NCBI RefSeq assembly: GCF_041381155.1
Contig: NC_091135.1
Span: 1,082,620 to 1,146,619, forward strand
Source of the DNA: Argopecten irradians
Taxonomy: Eukaryota > Mollusca > Bivalvia > Pectinida > Pectinidae
Length of the DNA stretch: 64,000 bases
Direction of reading: 5' to 3'
Shown here: positions 1 to 12,567 of the stretch, piece after piece
Position numbering within the stretch: the first letter of the stretch is position 1
How the letters are laid out: the number at the start of each line of letters is the position of its first letter
The notes under the pieces: model-generated
Told to the model about the DNA's origin: nothing
The model's database searches: none
Seen by the model: only the letters and a program-made list of their open reading frames with translations
Translations under genes and position numbers: made by a program

Positions 1-1270
1 TGATACCCAACCTATGTAACGGTCAGGCACGCTACCTGAATTATAGTGGTTTTTGTCATACCACTTGGCCGTTACAATACAAAAAGATATAAAACAAATA
101 CGTTTAACTAACAATACTGACCAATCAATCAACTTCGTCAATGTCCGTAACAGTCACATGTCCTGTCCGTCATAAAAGTCCGTCGGCGAACGCTATTAAC
201 GGGTACACAAACATAGTCTTGTTCACTATACGCAAGTACTAGCCGATTTTGTTTACCATAACTGCATGGTAACATTGAACTTTGAACTTGCGTATGAAAG
301 TGTTCTATGCAACGTAAAGGGGCTACTTTTTTAAAAGAAACACATGGCTTTGTTTACATTTTGACACAACATTACGTGTATATTGTTGTTTTTCATAGAA
401 TATTGGGGAAAATGTAAACAATACATATATGTTTTATATTTATATATGATACCAACATTTTTTAAATTAACAATTGTATAAAGAAACGGGAAAAAATACC
501 CCGACCGGGGCGACGTGCAGTGCTGTCAAATGTAAACATTACCTCTGTGTCTATGTTCATCCTAAGATCGCGTCTTTGGGGTGGACGGGCGTGAGACCCT
601 CTGCCAGAGGTCAGTTATAAACATATCCTCTTGTCTTTGTTCTTTGAGAATTTAATCATGTGTATTATAAAACAAGCAACGCTAGTAATCCACGTATTGA
701 CAGTTACGCGTCACCACAAATACATTGTACCCATCGAACACAAGTGAAAATGTTCCGTCTGTAGATGGCGATGGATCTAAGCGTAGAGTATATGATCACA
801 TGGCTCCCAAGGATGTAATATCGTCAAGTCAGACGACAATCTCAAACACGTTGAGCTACTTGAACATCGGTGTTTTGACAACTTCGGCAAACTCCAGTGT
901 GAAAGCGTGCGTCAGCTTCGCCTCGCTGCAAGAAAACGGTCACCGAGTTCACACATGTGGTCGAGAACAAAATCTTTGTTATTACGCTATATATTAACTT
1001 TTAGCAAAATTTGATTTATATTCAAAGTTCTGATCTGATGAAATAAAAGTTTCTCTGAAATTTACTTTGTTTGTCATGTTTATTTCACAATGAAATATTG
1101 AACTTTATTGTCGTTGCGGATGAATAATTCTACCTTACGTGAAGAGTCATCGTTCGCTGTTCAATTGAGTAAGCTCCTCCCACGTTTGACCGACTTTTAT
1201 TGAATAATTACGTCAAATTCAAATGACGATTTTATAGCATAAAATATAAATAAAAAAAGTGGTATGAGTG
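1..1270. other. unassigned AT-rich stretch
   Basis: I see no recognisable gene here. A 90-codon open frame lies at 725-997 (+), followed by AATAAA at 1042-1047, which could be the 3' end of a transcript. The frame shows no domain, no repeat and no clear splice acceptor. I do not call it a gene. Confidence 0.4.
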
Positions 1271-1274
1271 TAAA

Positions 1275-1389
1275 TATAGGGATTGGATTTCGCTTTTATT
1301 AACCGTGCTTGTATGGAGCAATTTCTCTAAGAATAGATTCAATATGGGGCGCGTCATGGTTAACATAAAAGCGCAATCAAATCCCTATA
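1275..1389. mobile_element. short inverted-repeat element (MITE-like)
   Basis: The two ends are imperfect inverted repeats of about 33 bp. The left arm starts TATAGGGATTGGATTTCG and the right arm ends with the complement of TATAGGGATTTGATTGCG. About 50 bp separate them. The total of about 115 bp and the lack of coding capacity fit a MITE. A TA lies at each border, which is weak evidence for a target duplication. Confidence 0.55.
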
Positions 1390-1802
1390 TAGACAAACGC
1401 AGCGCTCGCGAATATAAACAATATATTACGCACGCGAGTAAAACACGGCACGGCATAGATACATATTAATATCACTATTCACGACAACTTGTATATTTGC
1501 AAATATTGAAACATCTTTCTTATACACTTGTATACCACTTTTATTTAATACATAAATTAACATAAAATATGACCCTCTTACACATACTTGATTAAGTTAT
1601 ATGTCATATGAACCCTCAAGTTCAGGGATCAATATTGTATACACTTTAAGATAGGAGCGTCATGGGAAAGGAGACTTTGTTTGTTTAGAGTTAAATAATA
1701 GAGGAGTTAATTGTTTTATTAGTTTTAACATGATAACCTCATCGACCGTATGGTGCAATGCGATTTTAAATATATTTTGATGAAATATTGTTGTTTATAA
1801 AG

Positions 1803-2292
1803 GTTAGTTTGTTTGTTTGATTAATTAACGTCCTATTAACAGCTATGGTCATGTAAGGACGGCCTCCCATGTATGCGGTGTGTTGCGTGTATGTTGTGCG
1901 AGGTGCGTGTTTTGGGAGACTGCGGTATATTCATGTTGTGTCTTCTTGTATAGTGGAACTGTTGCCCTTTTATAGTGCTATATCACTGAAGCATGCCGCC
2001 GAAGACACCAAGCAACACACCCCACCCGGTCACATTATACTGACAACGGGCGAACCAGTCGTCCCACTCCCTGTATGCTGAGCGCTAAGCAGGAGAAGAA
2101 ACTACCAATTTTATAGACTTTGGTGTGTCTCGGCCAGGGGACAGAACCCAGAGCCTTCCTCACAGGGGCAAACGCTCAATTCAAGGCCAAAAGTGAGGCA
2201 GTGCCAAGGGAGGCTTTAGGAAGGATAAAGTTAGTTAGGAAGAAGAGAAAATATAAGATTCTAATTAAGTCGCCTTTTACGATCATGCAATA
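1803..2292 (-). mobile_element. tRNA-like SINE, near full-length, minus orientation
   Basis: This copy matches the one at 29318-29824 in the opposite orientation. Its 3' end reads here as TTTGTTTGTTTGATTAATTAACG, the complement of a (CAAA)n tail preceded by the conserved TTAATAGGACGTTAA. The head reaches about 2292, where the complement of GTAAAAGGCGACT is visible. Near 2140 the complement of GGTTCTGTCCCCTGGCC resembles a tRNA box B, which suggests a tRNA-derived promoter. The small open frame at 1869-2081 is part of the SINE and not a gene. Confidence 0.75.
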
Positions 2293-2337
2293 AAGGTTAG
2301 ATGTATTAACATCTATGTCATATTTAGATGTCATTAC

Positions 2338-2459
2338 ATGACAATTTTGACATCGCACCCTTTATCAGCCCGAGATTGCAATATCAGCCCAAGGGCTGGA
2401 GGCTCGAGGGCTGATATCAGGTCAAGACCTGATAAAGGGCGCGATGTCAAAATTGTCAT
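2338..2459. mobile_element. 122-bp inverted-repeat element
   Basis: The left arm (2338-2368) and right arm (2429-2459) are inverted copies of 31 bp with one mismatch, starting ATGACAATTTTGACATCGC. The 60-bp centre contains smaller palindromic TATCAGCCC units. The element could fold into a nearly complete hairpin. No coding capacity is present. Confidence 0.7.
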
Positions 2460-2960
2460 ACCATAACCTTGTTATCCCACATTTTGAGAAAAGGAAAAGT
2501 AATAATTTTAACAATTCAAAACATTATAAAAACAAAAAGTGATGAATTATGAGCAGTATATACTTCAGAATGAAATTCACAATCTTATTCCACTGGTCAT
2601 AATGTAATGTAAGCCACTTCAGTTTATGTTTAAAAAGTGGAAAGCGTTTCCTTTAATGGTTTACAAATTTAAAATATCCAATTAAATGAACGATTTTAAA
2701 TATACAATTTAAACAAACTATCACTTGATCAAAACTGATAATGTTCAACTGATTCTGGGAAAGATTCAAGACAAAATCCTCAGTCAAATCATCATGTAAC
2801 AGACTATATCTGATTTCTTTCCCAATACGTTCATTTATCCAATTGGTTTATACGAACTCTTTTGAAATTGAAAATGTTATCCGTTGTCCAACGTATACGT
2901 ATCGTTTGCACAGAAAGCGAATCGAAGCGGCAACGCTAAAATCCGAAACCCGGATGATGT

Positions 2961-3096
2961 GATATCAGCCCGGGCCGATAACTTATATCAGCCCGGGCCT
3001 ATAACTCATATCAGACCGGGCTGATAACTCATGTCGGCCCGGGCTGTATCAAATTATGACGATATTATGATGATATCAGCACGGGCGCTGATATGA
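2961..3096. repeat. cluster of TATCAGCCCGGGC palindromic units
   Basis: Four to five units of about 26 bp, each built on TATCAGCCCGGGCTGATA, follow one another with small changes. The same core occurs in the loop of the inverted-repeat element at 2338-2459, so the two are probably related. The stretch between them (2460-2960) holds nothing I can assign. Confidence 0.6.
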
Positions 3097-3423
3097 CGGC
3101 GCAGACAGAACTAGTAATAAACGTGCAAAACGTTTATTATCAAAGACAAACGTGGGATAATTAGAGGTTATTAAACGCTTATTATCCGTAAATCGTCAAA
3201 CGAGCCAAAGATTCGACTTGTACAAAGTGCACATGACCGCCCAGAAAGCAATCCATCCCCATTAACAAATCGGATAATACTTACTTCACGTAATTACGTC
3301 TTCATAAAAAGCGATCTTGTACATATATTGTTTTCTGTCGTTAAGACGTTTTCAAATTATACAGTCTGAACTAGTGTCAGAATATATATAAAGGGTACTG
3401 GTGATAATTGGTGGTAAAATGTA

Positions 3424-4668
3424 GTGAATACGGCTTACTGTACAAACGATATACGTTCTACGATATCCTTTAATAATGGGATGAAAAACAGGCGTGTTAC
3501 AGACATGCCCACGTGTCGTCGGATTGTTCCTCCCAGACCCTTACCTCAGCAAAAGGCAGTTGTACTCAACAACTTGAAGATCGAGCTAAGGAATACCACG
3601 CAGGATTACATAAACAAAAAATGTGATAAAAATGGTAGACCTATGAGCTCGAATCTGACTCAAGAGGAGCAGTCTGGGATAAAATCACTGAAGGATCGTG
3701 TCAAAAGTAAGGAGGTGATAGTTATGCCGTCAGACAAAAGTGGGCGTATGACCATGAACAGTATGAGCAATTTCATTGAACTCATGCAGCCCCATCTCGA
3801 TGATGATCCTACTATCAGCCATGAGGAACACGACAAACTCGAGAAGGAGATTGGAGCTCACGCTTTGCAATGGGGGAGGTTCCTCACAATGGGGGAAAGG
3901 TGGGATGACCCAGATGGTATTCAACACAGACATTGGGACAGGGTAAACAGGCACTTTGCACTACAAATTGCATTGCACCGCCCTTGCATGGTTTACCGAA
4001 AGACCATAAAACCGCCAGTGAACGTGGTCATCCCCTAAGACCGGTATGCGGAGCTAACGAGAGCATCAATGGTCCTCTTTCAGACACTCTCTCTGAGATA
4101 ATCTCAACGTTGGGAGACGTTGCCGACGACATCGGAGTCATCAGTCGATCCACAGAGGATGTACTTGAAGCGGTGACATCGTACAATAACAACACGGCTC
4201 ATGGTGCCAGAGAACCAGTAGCTTTATCAATGGATGTTGCCGCCATGTATCCGAGCCTCAATGCCTTCGCCGTTGCGAAGGAAGTGAGAGAGGAGTTCCT
4301 TCATTCTGACCTGGAGGTAGTTGTGGATTCCACTGAACTTGGTCTTTATCTTGCGATCATTTATCAAAATAAACGCAAGGACCTAGACGTGCTTGGCCTT
4401 GATGATAAGATACCCAAACGCAGGAGTCGTGGCAAAGACATCAAAATCACAACGGATGAAGTTACTTCAGCTAGGAGGAGGGGAGAAAGACCACCAGGCT
4501 CCGACAAGAGTCTATTTAGAGAACGTGAAAGTGTACCTAGGTCAGATGAGACACGTCTCATGTTCGCGTTGGCCTTGGAAGAGGGGACCAAATAGTAATG
4601 AACCACCATACTTACACGTTTCAGGGAGACTTATACCACCAACAGCAAGGAGGTCCCATTGGTCTTAA
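3424..4668 (+). mobile_element. Penelope-like retroelement, 5' part (reverse transcriptase fingers and palm)
   Basis: Translated segments show a PLE-type reverse transcriptase in order: a charged N-terminal region, VMPSDKSGRM (about 3718-3750), HGLPKDHK followed by LRPVCGA (about 3985-4055), SMDVAAMYPSL (motif A, about 4228-4260), and a GDLYHQQQGGPIGLK segment resembling motif B (about 4626-4670). The coding region is split over more than one frame and then cut by the inserted element that begins after TTAA at 4665-4668. The 3' part resumes at 9081. The copy is broken, with a small number of breaks besides the insertion. The PLE assignment rests on motif spacing and on the GIY-YIG domain of the other half. 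Confidence 0.75.
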
Positions 4669-7600
4669 GGTAGCTGGCTCGACCGTTTGAAAGTAATTAA
4701 CTTTTTTTCATTTATAGATATTTTTAATTGGTTCACATGGTCATGCTGTGTCAAAAAATGGACAAAAAAGTGTGTGTCATTGTGCTAGTTTTTGCTAGCC
4801 TCGTTTGAAAAGTGTTACCTTGACAACGACTTAACCAAACCTTTGCGCAGAAATATAGCACAACTGGACATGTACTTGGTAAATGTAATGCAATAAAATT
4901 ATATGGAAATATAAGATTTTTTCATTTGTTCTTACTTTAATGTATTTGTATGGATGTCTTGTGACTATTAATAAATATAAAACATAAATCAATATATTTA
5001 TTGTTTCCTAGCGTCGATTTAAAAAGTGTCTCCATGGCAACGTTTCCCTCATTTTTCAGTACTGATATATAGCAAAATGAGTTGTCCATTTTAACATGAT
5101 AAAAATATATGAAGGAATAATTAACTTTTTTCCAAAGATGCTCATTTTGCAGAGGACATCCATATCTTTATAAAAATGATGAGAAATGGCATGTCATTGT
5201 CCAAAGAAAAAAGTTATTGGATGTTAAATCCATAGCAACCGTTTTCCTTAGCAACATTTTTCTAAAATGTATAAATAGGGTTGTTGTGTACATTTGAATG
5301 TAACCTAATGTATATTTTTTCTGATAAAGACATGTTATGCATGTAAAGATGATAAAATATTTGTTTTTCAATGAAAAACTATATTTTGGTTAACTTTTAT
5401 TAGTAACCAACCGTTGCATAGCAACCAAGCAGTATTCTATACAAAAGTCTTACCTGGATTCAATTTTGCATTCTATTCAAAGTTTTCAAAGTTATTTGAT
5501 ATTTATAGCATTTAGACAAAAGTTTTTCTTTGAGACATTCATAAATTTTCATAACTAAAACAATTTTGTGATGAAAAAGTACTCTATGAAAGGTTGTGTA
5601 CCCTAGCAACCACTTTCAAATATTCCCCCTTCACATAACTGAATACTTCATAGCAATACAATTGCATTTTCATACATAGGAATGCTCAAATTTTGTGGTT
5701 TCTAAGTTATTTTAATCAAAGATCTCAATTTTTATATTAAATTATTAGCATCAAGGGGATATATGAATGTAAATTTTATATATATGTAAAACAACCACTG
5801 ATAACAGGGCTGAGGTCTTTGGTCACATGACTTCCAAGATACCTGTTTGAAGGTCAGTGATTTTTATCAATGTACTTGTCTTCCCTCCATTTCTTAAACC
5901 TGGTACATACCTTAATGCCCCTGGCTGCTTAAAGAAAATTAAATAAAATCAAACTTAAAAACCATAAGAATTCCACATAAAAATCTAATAGAAGCAAGTA
6001 AATAACAAATATTGTTTATGAATTATTTCCCATACATGTATGTAAGTTTGAATTGAATTCCATTCCAAGATCAGAAAAAAACATGTAATGGCACTCTATG
6101 ATGACAACAGACAAAGCACAATAGCAAATTGGTATCCAGTCTCTGATGCAACATCATTTTATATATTATCTTTTATAAAAAATCATCTTTTAAAATTTAT
6201 TAAAAGTTTGTATCCTTAAATGATGATTAACAACATCAATTCCTGTAATATTTGATTTATTCAAAAATGAAAGAAAGAACAGAACTTGAGCATGCATAAT
6301 TAATATATATATAAGATAGATGTTCTGCTCATTGAGAAGTTGAAATTGACATAATTTCAAATATGACATAATGAAACTTTTACAATAAATTCAGAAAAAG
6401 TTCTGACAAAGGAAAGATTAGCATTAAAACTATCACATTGATATTAAATGTATTATCTATACATATCATAGATTACAGACTAAAAATCCAACATTTAATC
6501 ATAATGTTTTGTTTCTAATATCCATGAAGAAATCAATCTTTCAACACTGAATGTTGAATGATTACCAGCAACACTCAATCAACTAAGACATCTCTTAATA
6601 GTTTCTGTAAACATATTTCCATAATTAGCTGCAGTGAACAAGGCTTGAGTTATGTCCCCTGAAAGCTGCAGATTCAGTTCTCAACATATGCAGACAGGAA
6701 CAACAGTTCAACTTCTTTTGAAAGCACAGACATAGTGTTCCTTATCACAGTTTGCAGTTGGTGACATGATCAGTTTATTTACCAATCATGGAGCGGTGTC
6801 CTAAAATTCAATCAAGGGACATCATTATACAATAGGTACATGTAACAGGATACTGATGGCTCAAAAACAAGTTAATCTGTCTCAGTAAGCATCCATATGT
6901 GCCTTTTATTCCTTTGAGACGCATTCTTATGTCTTGATTCACATGTAAAGACTTGCAAGATCACGCAAAATGGAATACAAATCACAAGTAGTATGGGGGC
7001 ATTTTTACAACTTCAATTGTTTTTCAGAAAAGGGAGTGGCGCTTATAGGGGGGAGGGGGGCACTAATTACGTACATATATATATATTTACAGATTGCTGC
7101 CTTTTGTATAATTTTGACCTAATAGATTGTTTTCAAATATACACACCTCTAACAACATGTGAAAGTGCTCTTGTATTGTCCCTCTTCTGCCAATCTCTCC
7201 TCGAATCCTGAATCCTGATAAAATAAAGATTGGTTTGTTACATGACAATTTTATCGATTTAACCATTCTCATAAATTGTACTGGTCTATTATATGAATTA
7301 TACAAAATCCACACAAAATGGTAAATGGATACACTGTTATTGTACATTTTATCAAAATTTTGAATTCATTGTGACAGGCATTTTTTTATCTAGGATGTAC
7401 ATGAAGAAAATAGATTTCTTTTATAATATTTTATCCCTTCAATCTTGATTGTGGATCAAGATAATTCATTTGAACTGAAGTCCATGACCAGTATGCTACA
7501 GATCAATACATACAATGAAATGTACATTGTAGGTCAAATTAATTATGAACCCATACATGTATCTTTTTATTATGACTTGGTAATGTAGAAAAGTATAATT

Positions 7601-9076
7601 ATATAACAGTAATTGACAATATAACCTACACAGACACATGATTAAACTTGTGTTCACTTTATATAATTCATTCATTCATTTATTTCAAAATTTCATATTG
7701 ACACAATTCAAATATGTATTATGATATCAACCCATATTCATATGTCAACTTTTGTACACATGCATGTTTACAAAGCTTCCTCAGAAAATCACTTACAACA
7801 TGGATATTGGATAATTGCTAGCAGATCACAAAATGTCAGCAGCTACATATGTCAGCATGTGTCACACCTATAAATTATAAAACAAGATTATTAATTTATA
7901 TAAAAAACTAAATCAATTTAATATTTTAGAAAAAAAGTATGTTACATGCTAATAAGCAACATGCACAAGTGACTGTACATGGTGAATTCTATAATGATGT
8001 GATGTATAATGGCATATTAAAATTATATGTAATAGAACTATGTAGCTGGCCCCGAAGTGTCACTCATGAATACTCTTTATGTAGGCTTACATGTACACAT
8101 AACAAATACATGTATGTACCATACATAAATTTAACAACATCTAACCTGGATATAATGTAGATAATATGTTGATGTGACTCATGTATTTTTATCTGTTTAT
8201 GTCATTTGCATAGTTTTGTCAAATATATCTTGTTTCCCCCTAAGCAGTGCACATATAGATCTAGTACACGCAGAGAAATATCTGAAATCGACACTGTCTG
8301 ACTGCAAGTTATAAACAGCCTGTTGATCTACTGAATTTCTTGAAACAGTAAAAAAATGCGAAAAAAATATACGACAATCGTGCTGGTTTAAGCCAACTAC
8401 CTTAAATTATCTGGAGCGTAAGCCAAGATCCATATGATTTTCTGGTGCCGACAGTTCAGGCAGAAAATGGCAGCAGCAGCAGACTGTTGATCTACTGAAT
8501 TTCTTGAAATATTAGAGAAGGATCGAAAATAATTAGGTTCAGATATGGATTATTTATTCGCTTAATTTGATTAAAGCTTAAAGATAATCAATATATCTTA
8601 CCGTGTCCGCTTTGTGGTCTTCCTAATGCATGTCGGTGGATTTGTTGTGATTGTTGCTCGGCCATCGGTAGCGATTTGGCCTTCAATAAAACTTCCAATC
8701 CCCGTTTTCTATGCAATAAATCATTCTCTCATCTTCCTGTGTGTCTCAATAATCTACTTTTTTGGTTTAAACGACCTAAATTATTATCAAATGCCTCTAC
8801 TCAGCATGATAATAACATACCACACACTCGTCTGGTCTTGGCGTCGATAGTGACCGCCATAACCGGAAGTACGTATCATTGTCGTAAAACGAAATATATT
8901 TTCTTAAATTCACGTTTCCTGCATGTAATTTGACTGACTTATCAATAGTATAGTTTACTGATCAAATCAGATAAATTATAACGTGTTTTTTTGGATTTAT
9001 TTTGCGAAAAAAATATACGACAATCGTGCTGGTTTACGATGCGCGCGCGCATTCAAAATCGGCCGAGCCAACTACC
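4669..9076. mobile_element. 4.4-kb TTAA-flanked DNA element inserted in the Penelope-like element
   Basis: The left end GGTAGCTGGCTCGACCG (4669) and the right end CGGCCGAGCCAACTACC (ending 9076) are inverted repeats with two mismatches. TTAA stands immediately outside each end (4665-4668 and 9077-9080), and PLE coding sequence lies on both sides. A TTAA target duplication is typical of piggyBac-type elements. A TA duplication with ends starting AGGTAG would fit equally well. The interior is AT-rich and I find no transposase; the longest frames are under 100 codons. It is therefore a non-autonomous or decayed copy. Inside, a loosely repeated TAGCAACC motif occurs near 5231, 5250, 5415 and 5602. 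Confidence 0.75.
8320..8484. repeat. partial tandem duplication of the inserted element's 3' end plus flank
   Basis: Positions 8391-8477 are identical to 9066-9152. The duplicate contains the right terminal repeat, the TTAA junction and 74 bp of PLE sequence beyond it. Positions 8357-8390 match 9004-9037. The start of the block (CTGTTGATCTACTGAATTTC at 8320) recurs at 8485, where the longer version begins. The first copy lacks the 28 bp present at 9038-9065. Confidence 0.8.
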
Positions 9077-9080
9077 TTAA

Positions 9081-10431
9081 ATTATCTGGAGCGTAAGCCA
9101 AGATCCATATGATTTTCTGGTGCCGACAGTTCAGGCAGAAAATGGCAGCAGCCACGGTGTCAACCTTCCTTAACCACCAGGTATACGTACACAAAGCTTA
9201 TGTGGATGACCAGAACCTTGTTGTGGAGGCGTTACCACCAGGTAGTAGGTTTGTTGAGAACAAGATCGTTATTGTGGATGAATTGGTGGAGAGGGATAGA
9301 ATAAGACCAGCAGATGAGAGGACGGCGCAGATAATTAAAGAGGTTGCCAACTCAGTATGCCCCTATACAAGAATGGAGGTTGACTATCCATCGGCCCATG
9401 ATTCTGGATGGATGCCGTTGCTGGACATTCAGGTCCAAATTCGCGACGCGGATAGGTCTGTGGACTGGAAGTTCTACAAGAAAGAGGTTTCCAGCTCACA
9501 ATTCATCCTCAATCGCAGTGCACTCCCTGTGTCCGTGAAACGCCAATCCCTAATTCAGGACGGCATACGCCGATTGCGTAACACCAGACCATCTTTGGTA
9601 CCAGAACTGTGCCAAGAGCTTATGGAGGATCTTGCAGAGATGATGCTGATCTCAGGATACCCAGAGTCTTTTAGGGCCAATGTAATCATTGCTGCCCTCA
9701 GAGGCTATGCCAACCAGGTATCCGCGAGCGAGCGTGGTGATACGCCACTATATCGGCATAGATCTTGGAAGGAGAATGAGCGCAGGTCTAGGAAGAACGT
9801 GAAAAAGGCTTCGTGGTTTCGACCAGCTGACACCGTAATTTTCGTACCATCAACTCCTGTAGCAGAACTTGCCAGACGTGTACGAGGGGTGACAGCGGTA
9901 CAGGGGCCCAGACTTGACGTGAATATCAGGGTGGTTGAAACTGGTGGACAGACGATCAAGCAGCAACTTGTTCGTACCGACACTAAATTTGGTGATGAGT
10001 GTCAACGAGGAGAGTGTGTGTTGTGTCAGAGCAACCCTGGTTCTGGTGGTGGGTCATTACATTTCCGGTCCGGTGCGCTGTACAAAGCCACATGCAAAAT
10101 CTGTGCCAAGCACAACACAGTGGCCGAGTACATTGGTGAAACCGGCCGAAATGCCTATACCCGGTTCCAGGAACACAGGCGCCAAGTAGAGAGTGGTAAT
10201 CTCTCTAATGCTCTGGCTAAGCACTTGCTCGAAGAACACCCAGGAGACGAAGGTGACATTAGAAACTTCAAGTGTGAAGTCCTCAAGACCTTCTCCAAGC
10301 CACTCGAACGACAAGTTTCAGAGGCGGTCGCTATACACGGATCAGTTGCTGACAAGCTCCTCAATTCTAAGTCAGAATGGGAGCAACCTGCCGTAGAGAG
10401 ATTGGTGGTCACTAGGGAACCACGACTGTGA
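9081..10431 (+). mobile_element. Penelope-like retroelement, 3' part (RT motif C/thumb, Cys knuckle, GIY-YIG nuclease)
   Basis: An open frame of about 440 codons ends at 10431. Residues about 30-37 are KAYVDDQN, the YxDD catalytic motif C of reverse transcriptase. A thumb-like region follows (about 60-200). A CxxxxCVLC...CKIC cysteine cluster lies at about 300-335. A GIY-YIG-type endonuclease module follows at about 340-420, with YIGETGRNAYTRFQEH. The order RT, Cys cluster, GIY-YIG nuclease is that of canonical Penelope-like elements (Neptune or Coprina type is possible). This half is well preserved compared with the 5' half. The ATG at 9109 is only the first Met of the frame and not a true start. 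Confidence 0.82.
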
Positions 10432-12481
10432 ACAGCAATATGTGATAGGAAATCTGATTAAAATACAGATCTTTATGACCACTCCGGTGATTAGAGGATC
10501 TGACAGCGTCCCATGGGGGGTCATGTCATGTTCAGGTGACCTTTATACCACGTGTACTCACGACCACGTGTAGGTTCTGCACCTTGCTGCATCAAGTGTA
10601 AACAACATTTCGTCCCAGTATACATATACGGTAAGCTATGTTGTTCTCTTGGGGCGAGATGACCTTAGGTGTGAAAGTTTTGGGGGCAGCAATTTGACTG
10701 GTCTTTATCAAGGATCACGTGGACGTGGCCCCTAGTGGGATTTTCTCTGATCCTTTTTATCAAACGTAATGATAATGGGAATCTGTGTTTTATTTTATTA
10801 GATTTGATGTAATAGGCACTTTGTCTACAGAATAGTGTGAGGTACGAGTTGTCTCAAAACAATAACATACCCTTAGTCGATTGTCAAACTTTTCTTTCGA
10901 TTGCCACCTCGAAAAGCTGGTATGTCTGACGTTTCGACCGTGCATGTGATTGCATATAATATCCCCTTTTCATACGTCAGTGTTATGTTTATGGCTACAC
11001 AAGTCTATCTGATAAAGTATCTTGCGGTTATAACCATTGTTTAAACACTGGGGTTGATTTAGTGCACATAGCATGTTGGGTCGAAATAACCCGCCGTATA
11101 CATCAAACGGGCCGAGACATTTCGTACCTGCACACAATAGATGTAAAAAAACCTATAGTGGCTGAATATATATTCCATAGAAATGATTTTGATTTTACTT
11201 TGAATTTATATTGGCCTTTTATTTCGGATTATTAATATACTAGCTTTATACCGTTTTTCCTCATTATGAAAAACTGTTTGATGGGCGTGTATACTTAATT
11301 ACCTATATTGAACGAACGGCTATCAAATGCCATTACAAGCGGACTGCTGTTGTAACATCATTCCCAGTTAAACCAGTCTACATTTCATGCTTGATGACTA
11401 TAATGGTCTTTTTTGGATTGTTTTTATTCCAGTGTTCCCCGTTTGGATGGCATTCAATGCATCTATTAACATGTCCTAACAGGCTGCCATAGTTATCACT
11501 ATCGGGACCTCGCCCGCGCGTGGTTTATATCTATGACGCGTGAGGCTATTATTTACCTTGTTAGTCATGATTATCAATGAATGCGGACCAATTGCTATAC
11601 ACAAGGGAGAAAGGAACTATAATTAACTTAGAAACGTCCGTCAGAAAGGGAGATAAACCAGAGATACAAAAATCTATTTCATCTCAAGCCAACATATGAA
11701 TTTCAAAATTTGTTAGAGAATGATTATATATTATAACCTTTTGATAGAAACTTGTAAAAAAAACCTTTCTAAAACCTTTTACTAATTTATTTCATTATCA
11801 AATACCTTTACTATGATAGACGTTAAGGAAAACAGCCGTTAACGGGTGACGTAATATCATGTCTTTATAAACACTCACTAATTTCACTGGCTTAGAACAT
11901 ATTTAAAAAAAAACAAAAAAATGCATGGACGTGATGCTTAAATGTTCCGATTCCTTCCCTTTTTCTTGACTCGGAATGGCAGTCTTAGGCATTAACGGTC
12001 TGGGAAGATGTCCAATAGAACCTTCCCCGCGTTAGTATACTGAGCTAGTCCCGTAGACTCACGGAATATAAAACTGATAGCTTTTCAATAATACTTAAGG
12101 CACATGCTGATACCACGGTGATCCTTAATGTCTAGTTTACGACTGTGTTACAGCAATAAAACCCCTAATGCTCTGAGTGTCGAGTAAAATGTTGCAACTA
12201 GAGAAAATAATAATAAAAACCCACTGCTGAATAAGATTGCCATGCTCTAGGAACGTGATGCGTAAATATAGATTTTTTTTTTTCATTTATTCATAACAAA
12301 TTTTGGCAAATTGAACTTTAATTATGAATGAGCGGTAAAATAAAACTCTTTGTTCATTTTTTTGATACGATGGTCCCAATATGATATACAGCATTTATCT
12401 TAAAATATATCTAACTCATGTACTTACTCACGTAAGATCCTATATATATATACTGATAGGAATTATCATTCAATTGTTAAA
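10432..12481. other. probable 3' tail of the retroelement, then unassigned sequence
   Basis: The first few hundred bases are less AT-rich than their surroundings and may be the untranslated 3' part of the Penelope-like element. TCTGACGTTTCGACC at about 10925-10939 resembles motifs seen in terminal regions of such elements, but I could not define an end. The rest to 12481 shows no gene, repeat array or RNA gene that I recognise. Confidence 0.35.
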
Positions 12482-12567
12482 TCCGCGAACATTTTTTTAT
12501 CTTCGCGAATATATTTTGAAATGGAAATCGCGAAAATTAGTAGCCGCGAAAAATGCTGGTTTACAGT
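12482..12567. repeat. fragment of CGCGAA-rich interspersed repeat
   Basis: CGCGAA occurs four times in about 80 bp (CCGCGAAC, TTCGCGAATAT, ATCGCGAAAAT, GCCGCGAAAAA), followed by TGCTGGTTTACAG. I remember this arrangement from short interspersed repeats of several invertebrates. No borders can be fixed. Confidence 0.5.

Noticed and set aside
725-997. 90-codon plus-strand frame followed by AATAAA
   Set aside because: No domain, no repeat and no convincing acceptor are present. A frame of this length is expected by chance in 64 kb.
1869-2081. 70-codon frame, also seen on the other strand at 29541-29756
   Set aside because: Both are translations of the SINE body. They recur because the SINE is repeated.
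10800-11000. Hammerhead ribozyme in the 3' region of the Penelope-like element, prompted by GACGTTTCGACC
   Set aside because: The complement gives CGAAAC, but I find no CUGANGA partner at a suitable distance. The catalytic core is not complete.
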